From Sinosporangium album (GTDB taxonomy: Bacteria > Actinomycetota > Actinomycetes > Streptosporangiales > Streptosporangiaceae), in the NCBI RefSeq assembly GCF_900100605.1, contig NZ_FNCN01000016.1, forward strand, positions 62,001-126,000: DNA of 64,000 nt. The letters are read 5' to 3'. The notes under the pieces are model-generated. The model was given only the letters and a program-made list of their open reading frames with translations, made no database searches and was not told the origin of the DNA. Made by a program: the position numbers and the translations under genes. The number at the start of each line of letters is the position of its first letter. Within the stretch, counting starts at the first letter, position 1. Positions 17,864-25,488 of the stretch are shown here, piece by piece.

Positions 17864-19183
17864 ATGGGGTTGAGGCTAATGCGGTTGGGTCTGCGGAGGA
17901 TGGTCACCGTGCTCGCCGGAGTGGCGGTGCTCGGCGTGGGGCTGCCGGGGGCGAGCGCGCTCGCCGAGGAGGACCCGCGGAGCTGCAACGACCTGCTCGG
18001 CGCGGACCGGCCGGCCTACGTGGTCTGTCGCTGGATGGCGACGCCCGAGGAAGCGCGTGACACCGCGCTCTTCTGGCTGAGCGGAGACGCGATGGAGAGC
18101 GCCCTCCCCTCCGAGGGCGCCTACTGCGATCCGCAGGACGGCGACTGCCTCAAGGAGGTCACGGGCGAACCGATCGAGGGCGGCGAGGGCGATCCCCTGC
18201 CGGAGGATTACGTCGACGACGGCGCCAAGCCCGAATGCGACCCGCCGGGGTCGGCGTGTTACGTCGACCCCGACGAGGTGAAGGCCGATGAGGCCGCCGC
18301 GGCGGCGGCCAAGGAGAGCGACACGGGCCGGGCCGTGTCCGCCGCGGTCGAGTCGCGGCTGCGGGTGTGGGTGAACACCGAGCTGGCCGACGACTGGAAG
18401 GCGGGTGACGAGGCGTACACCGCCGCCTTGAAGCGCGTGGTGGCCGTCGCGGCGCAGCCGGGTGTGGTCGGGGTGCGGTTCACCTCGCAGCTCGGCTACA
18501 ACGGCACCTTCACCGACCTGGACGAGATCAACAGGTTCGTCACCGCGACCTCGAAGTCGCTGCGCGAGGCCCTGCCCGGCAAGAAACTGGCCCTGCACAC
18601 CGTCGTGCCGGAGCTGGCGTGCGGCGCGGTGGAGGAGTGCAAGGCCGAGATGCGCGAGAAGTACCCGCTGCTGGTCCCCGAGCAGGTCGAGACGTATGTG
18701 CGCGGCGGGGCCGTCGACCAGCTCGCCGTGGACGGCGTACTGCTCGGCCAGGCGTACTCCCGTTGGAAGATCGACGCCGAGCAGGCGCAGCGCAACCAGT
18801 GGGTGCAGATCAAGGCCCGTGCGTGGGACGCGTTCGCGCAGGTGGCGGCGGAGGACGCGAGCCTGGCCGCCCCCGGCGGCTCCCGGCTCACCGCGGCGCA
18901 GGCGGAGAAGATCGTGGCGGCGCGCGTGGCGATGCCGCTGCTGGACGACGCGGCCGAGACGGTGAACGTGTGGACCCGGTGGACCGACGCGAAGGGCGAG
19001 GTGCACCGCGTGTACGGCGAGGGCCTCGCGGCCACCCCCACTTGGGACCGGCTGAAGGCGCTCGACGAGGTACGGCAGCGCCTGGCGACCTTCTATGACC
19101 CGGCCGCGCCCGAGGTCGACGTGAAGAGCGACCTGGCCAAGCTCGCCGAGGCGTTCGGCACGGTCTACCTCACCGGCACCTGA
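17864..19183 (+). CDS. secreted Cys-rich protein, possible TIM-barrel fold
   Basis: 439 residues with a Sec signal peptide (about 1-35, ending ASALA). The N-terminal 120 mature residues carry six to eight cysteines in pairs (CDPQDGDC, CDPPGSAC), followed by a domain with LRVWVNTELADDW and GVRFTSQLGYNG segments that recall the strands of glycosidase-like beta/alpha barrels. No catalytic motif can be assigned. The start at 17864 has a second possible ATG at 17879. Single gene between the flavoenzyme and kdpD; conserved secreted protein of unknown function. Confidence 0.82.
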   Translation: MGLRLMRLGLRRMVTVLAGVAVLGVGLPGASALAEEDPRSCNDLLGADRPAYVVCRWMATPEEARDTALFWLSGDAMESALPSEGAYCDPQDGDCLKEVTGEPIEGGEGDPLPEDYVDDGAKPECDPPGSACYVDPDEVKADEAAAAAAKESDTGRAVSAAVESRLRVWVNTELADDWKAGDEAYTAALKRVVAVAAQPGVVGVRFTSQLGYNGTFTDLDEINRFVTATSKSLREALPGKKLALHTVVPELACGAVEECKAEMREKYPLLVPEQVETYVRGGAVDQLAVDGVLLGQAYSRWKIDAEQAQRNQWVQIKARAWDAFAQVAAEDASLAAPGGSRLTAAQAEKIVAARVAMPLLDDAAETVNVWTRWTDAKGEVHRVYGEGLAATPTWDRLKALDEVRQRLATFYDPAAPEVDVKSDLAKLAEAFGTVYLTGT

Positions 19184-19360
19184 ACCCCTCCGTGTGGACC
19201 CCCGCCTGACCGCCCCGCCTGGACCCCCTGCCTGAACGCTCCTGACTACCCCGACGATCCGAGTCCAGAACGCCCTGAGAAGCGGCGAAAATCCAGAATT
19301 TCGCATGCTGATCAGCCTGACCGCCTGCGGTCGTAGCCTGGACTCGGAAGGAGGGGTTTT

Positions 19361-21892
19361 ATGGCACGCGGGCGGTTGCGCGTCTATTTGGGTGCGGCCC
19401 CCGGCGTCGGCAAGACGTACGCGATGTTGGGCGAGGGACAGCGTCGTCAGGGGCGGGGCACCGACGTCGTGGTGGGCCTGGTGGAGACGCACGGGCGCAA
19501 GGTCACGGCCACGCTGGTCGAGGGCCTTGAAATCGTGCCCAGGAAGTCGATGGAGCACCGCGGGGCGGTCTTCACCGAGATGGACGTGGACGCGGTCATC
19601 GCCAGGAAGCCCAAGGTGGCGCTGGTGGACGAGCTGGCGCACACCAACGTGCCGGGCTCGCGCAACGTCAAGCGCTGGCAGGACATCGAGGAGATCCTCG
19701 ACGCGGGCATCGACGTGATCTCCACGGTCAACATCCAGCATCTGGAGTCGGTGAACGACGTCGTCCAGCAGATCACGGGGGTGCCGCAGCGGGAGACGGT
19801 GCCCGACGAGGTGGTGCGCCGGGCCGACCAGGTCGAACTCGTCGACATCGACCCGGAGGCGCTGCGCAGGCGTATGGCGCACGGCAATGTCTATCCGCCC
19901 GAGAAGATCGACGCCTCCCTGGCGAACTACTTCCGCGAGGGCAACCTGACCGCCCTGCGTGAGCTGGCGCTGCTCTGGGTGGCGGGCAAGGTGGACGAAC
20001 AGCTCGACCGCTATCGCGCGGGCCACCACATCGAGGACCTGTGGGAGACGAGAGAGCGGGTCGTGGTGGCCCTGACCGGCGGCCCTGAGGGCGACACGCT
20101 CGTACGGCGGGCCGCGCGCATCGCGGCCCGCACGAAGGGCGCCGACCTGCTCGCCGTCCACATCACCAGGTCCGACGGCCTGACGGGTGCGGATCCGGCC
20201 AACCTCGCCCGGCAGCGTACGCTCGTCGAAAGCCTCGGCGGGACCTACCACCAGGTGGTGGGGTACGACGTGCCCCGGGCGCTGATCGACTTCGCGGAGG
20301 GCGTCAACGCGACCCAGCTCGTGCTCGGCGCGTCGCGCCGGGGCAGGTTCGCCCAGCTCCTCTCGCGCGGGGTGGGGGTGACCGCCACGGCCCTGTCGGG
20401 GCCGATCGACGTCCATCTGGTCACCCACGCCGAGGTCGCCTCGGGAAGCAGGCGCCCCCGGGCGCAGCGCGCGGTCCTGTCGCGGTCCCGCCGGGCCACC
20501 GGATGGGCGATGGCCCTGCTCGGCATGCCGGCGGTGGCGTGGCTGCTGACGCCGTTCCGCGGGTGGCTGACCCTGTCGAGCGAGATCGTGCTGTTCCTCC
20601 TCATGGTCGTCTGCGTGGCCCTGGTCGGCGGGATGAGACCCGGGATCACCGCGGCCTTCGTGGGTTTCGCCCTGCTCGACTGGTTCTTCACGCCGCCCTT
20701 CCAGTCGATGACCGTCTCGGGGCTCGACAACATCCTCGCCCTGTCGATCTACGTGCTGGTCGCCGCGATGGTGAGCGCGGTGGTCGATCTGGCGGCCCGC
20801 CGTACCCGTGAGGCGGCTCGGGCGCGGGCCGACGCGGAGGTGCTGTCGACCCTCGCCGGCAGTGTGCTGCGCGGTGAGCACGCGCTCAACGCGCTGCTCG
20901 CGCGGCTGCGCGAGACGTTCGGCCTGGGGGCGGTGACGCTGCTGGAGCGGCGGGAGGCGCCGAGCCCCGGCGACACCTCCGACCCGGAGGCGTGGCGGAT
21001 CGTGGCGACCTCCGGGGGAGCGCCCTGCACGACTCCGGCGGCGGCCGACACGGACGTGACCATCGACGACGAATTGGTGCTGACGGCGAGAGGGCGGCTT
21101 CTCGACGCCTCCGACCGCCGCGTGCTGGAGGCGTTCGCCGCCGAGGCCGCCGTGGCGCTGCGCCAGGAGCGGCTGCGCCGGGAGGCCGAGCAGGCGCGTC
21201 CGCTCGCCGAGGCCGACAAGATGCGTACGGCACTGCTCGCGGCCGTCAGCCACGACCTGCGCACGCCGCTCGCGTCGGCGAAGGCGGCGGTGGAGAGCCT
21301 GCGCGCGACCGATGTCGAGTGGAGCGAGCACGACGAGAGGGAGCTGCTGGCCACCGCCGAGGAGTCGCTGGCCAAGCTCGACCGGTTGGTGACCAACTTG
21401 CTCGACATGAGCAGGCTCCAGGCGGGGGTGCTGGGGTTGTCGCTGCAGGCCGTGGCCTTGGACGAGGTGTTTCCCCGGGCACTCGACGATCTCGGCGGGC
21501 AGGCGGCCCGGCTGAATTGGAGCCTTCCCGAATGTGTCCCCGCAATTTCCGCGGATCCGGCACTTCTGGAACGGGTGCTGGTGAACGTGATGTCCAATGC
21601 TGTCCGGTACAGTCCACCGCAGGAACGGGTGCTGGTCACGGCCGGCGTCCACGGGCAGATCATGGAGATCAGAGTGATCGACCGAGGCCCCGGGGTGCCG
21701 GCAGCCGACCGCGAACGGATCTTCCTACCGTTCCAACGGCTCGGTGATCGGGACGTTCACACGGGGGTGGGCCTGGGACTGGCGCTCGCGCGCGGTCTGG
21801 CCGAGGCCATGGGCGGCTCGCTGCGGCCCGAGGAGACCCCGGGGGGCGGCCTGACGATGGTCCTCACCCTTCCCCTGGTGGAGAGCACATGA
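19361..21892 (+). CDS. kdpD: KdpD-type sensor histidine kinase
   Basis: 843 residues with full KdpD architecture: N-terminal KdpD domain with Walker A GAAPGVGKT (about 11-19) and DELAHTNVPGSRN, a Usp-like domain (about 228-360), four clustered membrane helices (about 380-475), GAF-like region, HisKA with SHDLRTP (H631), HATPase with VNVMSNAVRYSPP and GVGLGLALARGL. In other bacteria it senses K+ limitation and turgor and controls the KdpFABC K+ ATPase. No kdpFABC gene is present here. Overlaps kdpE by four bases. Confidence 0.96.
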   Translation: MARGRLRVYLGAAPGVGKTYAMLGEGQRRQGRGTDVVVGLVETHGRKVTATLVEGLEIVPRKSMEHRGAVFTEMDVDAVIARKPKVALVDELAHTNVPGSRNVKRWQDIEEILDAGIDVISTVNIQHLESVNDVVQQITGVPQRETVPDEVVRRADQVELVDIDPEALRRRMAHGNVYPPEKIDASLANYFREGNLTALRELALLWVAGKVDEQLDRYRAGHHIEDLWETRERVVVALTGGPEGDTLVRRAARIAARTKGADLLAVHITRSDGLTGADPANLARQRTLVESLGGTYHQVVGYDVPRALIDFAEGVNATQLVLGASRRGRFAQLLSRGVGVTATALSGPIDVHLVTHAEVASGSRRPRAQRAVLSRSRRATGWAMALLGMPAVAWLLTPFRGWLTLSSEIVLFLLMVVCVALVGGMRPGITAAFVGFALLDWFFTPPFQSMTVSGLDNILALSIYVLVAAMVSAVVDLAARRTREAARARADAEVLSTLAGSVLRGEHALNALLARLRETFGLGAVTLLERREAPSPGDTSDPEAWRIVATSGGAPCTTPAAADTDVTIDDELVLTARGRLLDASDRRVLEAFAAEAAVALRQERLRREAEQARPLAEADKMRTALLAAVSHDLRTPLASAKAAVESLRATDVEWSEHDERELLATAEESLAKLDRLVTNLLDMSRLQAGVLGLSLQAVALDEVFPRALDDLGGQAARLNWSLPECVPAISADPALLERVLVNVMSNAVRYSPPQERVLVTAGVHGQIMEIRVIDRGPGVPAADRERIFLPFQRLGDRDVHTGVGLGLALARGLAEAMGGSLRPEETPGGGLTMVLTLPLVEST

Positions 21893-22557
21893 CCCGCATC
21901 CTGGTCGTCGACGACGAACCCCAGTTGCTGCGCGCCCTGAGGGTCAACCTGGCGGCCCGCCACTACGAGGTCGCGGTCGCCTCCGACGGCGGCAGCGCGC
22001 TGCGCCAGGCCGCGGACTGGCACCCCGACCTCGTGGTGCTCGACCTCGGACTTCCCGACATGGACGGCGTCGAGGTCATCCACGGGCTGCGCGGCTGGAC
22101 CGCCATCCCGATCATCGTGCTGTCGGGCCGCGCCGACAGCCACGACAAGGTCGACGCCCTGGACGCCGGCGCGGACGACTACGTGACCAAACCGTTCGGC
22201 ATCGACGAACTGATGGCCCGCATCCGCGCCATCACCCGCCGCACCGCCGTGACCGACGGCGGCTCACCCCGCGTCCAGGTCGGGACCTTCGAGGTGGACC
22301 TCGCCGCCAAGACGATCTCCGGCGGTGTACGGCTGACGCCCACCGAATGGCACCTCCTCGAACTGCTCATCCGCAATCCCGGCAAACTCATCAGCCAGCG
22401 TCAGCTCCTGACGGAGGTGTGGGGACCCGCCTACGTCAAGGAGAGCCACTACCTCCGCCAGTACATGGCGCAGCTGCGCCGCAAACTGGAGGCCGACCCC
22501 GGCCGGCCGGCGCATCTGCTGACCGAGCCGGGGATGGGCTACCGCTTCCAGCCGTAA
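21889..22557 (+). CDS. kdpE: KdpE-type response regulator
   Basis: 222 residues; receiver with VVDDEPQ, phosphoacceptor D52 in VVLDLGLPD and VTKPFG lysine, then OmpR-type winged helix (about 125-220) with the KdpE-like LTPTEWHLLELLIRNPGKLISQ stretch, given here only as its position near 145-165. ATG start overlaps the kdpD stop (ATGA), so both are made from one transcript. Target genes are not in the window. Confidence 0.95.
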   Translation: MTRILVVDDEPQLLRALRVNLAARHYEVAVASDGGSALRQAADWHPDLVVLDLGLPDMDGVEVIHGLRGWTAIPIIVLSGRADSHDKVDALDAGADDYVTKPFGIDELMARIRAITRRTAVTDGGSPRVQVGTFEVDLAAKTISGGVRLTPTEWHLLELLIRNPGKLISQRQLLTEVWGPAYVKESHYLRQYMAQLRRKLEADPGRPAHLLTEPGMGYRFQP

Positions 22558-22599
22558 GGCCGACGCGGACGCCGTGGTGCAGGCAGTGCGGGCAGCCGC

Positions 22600-24879
22600 C
22601 TACACCACCGCGCCCGAGCCCTCGCGCGGACGCGACACCCGCTTGACCTTCGGGCGCGGCGGCGGGGCCGAGCTGAAACGCTCGAACTTGATCGCCAGCG
22701 GTGCGGCGACGAACGCCGAGGAGAGCGTTCCGGTCACGATGCCGATCAGCAGCGCGATCGCGAAGTCGGTGAGCGAGTCCCCGCCGAGCGCGGCGAGGGC
22801 GGCCAGGATGAACATCGCGCCCAGACCGGTGCTGATCGTGCGTGGCACGGTCTGGAGGATGGCGGAGTTGGCGATCCCGGCCAGCGACCCCTTCGGCTGC
22901 GCGCCCCACAGCTCCCGCACCCGGTCGAAAACCACGACCTTGTCGTTGACCGAGTAGCCGATGACGGTCAGCATCGCCGCCAGGAACACCCCGTCGATCG
23001 GCTTGCCGAGCCAGGCGAACACGCCGACGACGGCGGCCACGTCGACGGCCAGCGCGGCCACGGCGGCGGTCCCGAACGACCACCGGAACCGGAAGGCGAG
23101 GTACAGGAGCTGAGCGGCGAGCGCCACGCCCAGTGCGATCAGGGCGTTGCGCCGGAGCTCCTCGCCGAGACTCGGGCCGATGAGCTCGTCACGCTGCTTG
23201 ACGGCGTCCCCGCCGACCCCCGCCAGCGCCTCCTGGATCTTCACGACGTCGTCGTTGCTGATCTGGCCGGTGCGGACGGAGATGTCGTCGCCGCTGCTCT
23301 GCACGACGGCGGTGGGGAAACCGGCGTCCGCGACGGCCTGCCGGGCCGTGTCGGCCCCGACCGCCTGGGTGGTGGCGAACTCGACCACGCGCCCGCCGGT
23401 GAACTCGACTCCGAAGTTCAGGCCGCGCACGAACAGGCCGGCGAGGGCCAGGACGGTGATGGCGGCAGCCGTACCGAGCCAGAGCGCGCGGCGCTTCATG
23501 AGGTCGGGGTTGCGGCGGGTGAGCCAGGCGCGGACACGCCCGGTGTCGGCGATGCCGGAGATCTTCGGCCGTTTGAGGACGAAGCCCCGGTCGACCGCCC
23601 AGCGGGCCAGGACTCGGGTGATGACCATGGCCGACACCAGCGAGGCGATGACGCCGATGGACAGGGTCACGCCGAAGCCGCGCACCGGTCCGGACGCCAG
23701 CACGAACAGCAGGCCCGCCGCCAGCAGCGTGGTGATGTTGGAGTCGGCGACGGCGCTCCACGCGTTGCGGAAGCCTTTCTCCAGTGCGCCGCGCAGGCCG
23801 CCGGACGGCGCCGCGCCGAATTCCTCGCGGGCCCGTTCGAAGACCAGCACGTTCGCGTCGACCGCCATGCCGATGGCGAGGACGAATCCCGCGAGCCCCG
23901 GCAGGGTAAGCGTCGCGCCGAAGGCCACGAGCGCGGCATAGGAGATGAGCGCGTAGCAGGCCAGCGCCACCGTGGCGAGCAGGCCCACCAGCCGGTAGAT
24001 CACGGTGATGAACAGCGCGGTGAGCAGCGCGCCGATGACGGCGGCCTGGGCGCTGGCGGTGATCGCGGCGGCGCCGAGGGTGGGGCCCACCGTGCGCTGC
24101 TCGACGATCTCGACGGGGACGGGGAGCGCGCCGCCCTTGATGAGCACCGCGAGGTCCTCGGCCTCCTCGGCGGTGAAGGAGCCGGTGATCTGCCGTGAAC
24201 CCCCGGTGCCCGCGTTGCAGGCGACGCTCTCGTTGATCTGCGGCGAAGAAATGATCTTGTTGTCGAGGACGATGGCGACGCGCCGCTTCGGGTCGCCGTA
24301 CGGCGAGCACGCCGCCGTCCCCTCCAGCTTGGCCCAGTCGCGCTCGCCTTCGGAGCGGAAGTCCATGCTGACGAACCAGCCGCCGCCCGACTGCGGGTCG
24401 ATGCCGGGGGCGGCGTCGGAGATGCCGTCTCCGGTGAGCCCGGCCGCGGCGAGACGGAGCTTCTGCCCGGACTCGTCGGGCAGGACCAGCTCGCCTTGAC
24501 CGGGCTTGGTGGTGTCGTCGGCGGTGCCGAGCACCTGGTGGAACGTGAGCTGCGCGGTCCGGCCGATCACCTCGGCCGCCTTGCGCGGGTCGAGCACGCC
24601 GGGCAGCTCCACAATGATCCGCTGTTCACCGGAGCGGACCATGACGGGGTCGACCACGCCGAGCCCGTCGGCTCGGCGGCGCAGCACCTCGGCCGTGCGG
24701 TCGGTCGCCTCCGCGTCGGCCTTGACGGTCGGGGAGTCGCGCGTCTCGAAGACGAGCTGGGTGCCGCCGCGCAGGTCGAGCCCGAGGCGCGGCGACATGG
24801 TCAAGGTGACGGCCAGTGCGGCCGCCATCACGGCGAGCGCCGCCAGCGCACGCCAAAGATAGGGACGTGGACGTGACAA
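22600..24879 (-). CDS. secDF: fused SecD-SecF protein translocase subunit
   Basis: 759 residues, a single-chain SecDF. The SecD half has an N-terminal membrane helix, LGLDLRGGTQLVFE motif (about 32-45), the P1 periplasmic head, and membrane helices with AIGMAVDANVLVFERAREE; the SecF half begins near 455 with RGLNFGVEFTGG and has the matching TVIGYSVNDKVVVFDRVRE motif. About twelve membrane helices in total. SecDF uses the proton gradient to pull exported proteins through SecYEG. Actinobacteria usually have separate secD and secF near ruvB/yajC, so this is probably an additional copy (inference). Confidence 0.95.
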   Translation of the reverse strand: MSRPRPYLWRALAALAVMAAALAVTLTMSPRLGLDLRGGTQLVFETRDSPTVKADAEATDRTAEVLRRRADGLGVVDPVMVRSGEQRIIVELPGVLDPRKAAEVIGRTAQLTFHQVLGTADDTTKPGQGELVLPDESGQKLRLAAAGLTGDGISDAAPGIDPQSGGGWFVSMDFRSEGERDWAKLEGTAACSPYGDPKRRVAIVLDNKIISSPQINESVACNAGTGGSRQITGSFTAEEAEDLAVLIKGGALPVPVEIVEQRTVGPTLGAAAITASAQAAVIGALLTALFITVIYRLVGLLATVALACYALISYAALVAFGATLTLPGLAGFVLAIGMAVDANVLVFERAREEFGAAPSGGLRGALEKGFRNAWSAVADSNITTLLAAGLLFVLASGPVRGFGVTLSIGVIASLVSAMVITRVLARWAVDRGFVLKRPKISGIADTGRVRAWLTRRNPDLMKRRALWLGTAAAITVLALAGLFVRGLNFGVEFTGGRVVEFATTQAVGADTARQAVADAGFPTAVVQSSGDDISVRTGQISNDDVVKIQEALAGVGGDAVKQRDELIGPSLGEELRRNALIALGVALAAQLLYLAFRFRWSFGTAAVAALAVDVAAVVGVFAWLGKPIDGVFLAAMLTVIGYSVNDKVVVFDRVRELWGAQPKGSLAGIANSAILQTVPRTISTGLGAMFILAALAALGGDSLTDFAIALLIGIVTGTLSSAFVAAPLAIKFERFSSAPPPRPKVKRVSRPREGSGAVV

Positions 24880-24928
24880 AGGAAGCCTCCACAGGCCAAG
24901 TGGGGAAAGCGGAAAGATCTACGGAAAC

Positions 24929-25333
24929 TCAGACCTGTGGAGAGGGAGGCGCCCGGCCGGGCGCGACGCCCGCGTCCGCGAGCGGATGCACCCGCGTGTC
25001 GCGGGGTGCGGGCCGGGGGCGGGGCGCGACAGCCACGCCGGCGGTGCTGTACGCCGCGGGCCGGACGGCCGACGCGCCGCCCGCGGGGGCCGCGCCCGAG
25101 AAGCCGCCCGCGACCGCGAGAACCGGCCACTCCGGTGCGGCCGGCTGGGAGGTCGGGGTGTTGTCGACGGTCCGCACCGGCCCGGCCTGGACCGGGGGCG
25201 GGGTGGAGAACGAGTGCCAGGTCGCGGTGGCGAGCCCGCTCTGGCCCGTCGCCAGCAGCACGGTGATGAGCAGCGCGAGCAGAGCGCTCGGCGGCCTGCG
25301 CCGGCGCACCAGCCTTGCTTCTCCGACGGCCAC
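24929..25333 (-). CDS. small secreted or membrane-anchored hypothetical protein
   Basis: 134 residues from the GTG at 25333, preceded by gagg at ideal spacing. Basic N-terminus (RRRR) then a hydrophobic helix (LLALLITVLLATG, about 16-30) and a Pro/Ala/Gly-rich exterior tail without cysteines. It sits 50 bases upstream of secDF on the same strand and may share its transcript. Composition is close to that of out-of-frame GC-rich DNA, so the gene is only moderately certain. Confidence 0.5.
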   Translation of the reverse strand: MAVGEARLVRRRRPPSALLALLITVLLATGQSGLATATWHSFSTPPPVQAGPVRTVDNTPTSQPAAPEWPVLAVAGGFSGAAPAGGASAVRPAAYSTAGVAVAPRPRPAPRDTRVHPLADAGVAPGRAPPSPQV

Positions 25334-25403
25334 CGTGAACCTCGCGGGTTGTGATCTGCCGCCCACCGTACCCGCTGCGCCTACGAAGGTGGGCATTACA
25401 CGG

Positions 25404-25439
25404 GGAACGCCGCCGGGCGTGGATACCCGGCGGCGTTCC
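25404..25439 (-). terminator. hairpin terminator after the seven-repeat Ig-like gene
   Basis: Perfect 14-bp stem (25404-25417 with 25426-25439) and eight-base loop, 50 bases after the stop codon of the minus-strand gene. No T-run in either direction. Confidence 0.68.
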
Positions 25440-25488
25440 TTATGGGATTGATGGGCCTTGTGGGCCCTTGGGTGCTATGAGGGAGGAG

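Noticed and set aside
17876-21652. 1258-codon open frame on the minus strand
   Set aside because: Antisense to the secreted protein and kdpD, Arg/His/Gly/Pro-rich without any domain; a GC-driven shadow of kdpD.
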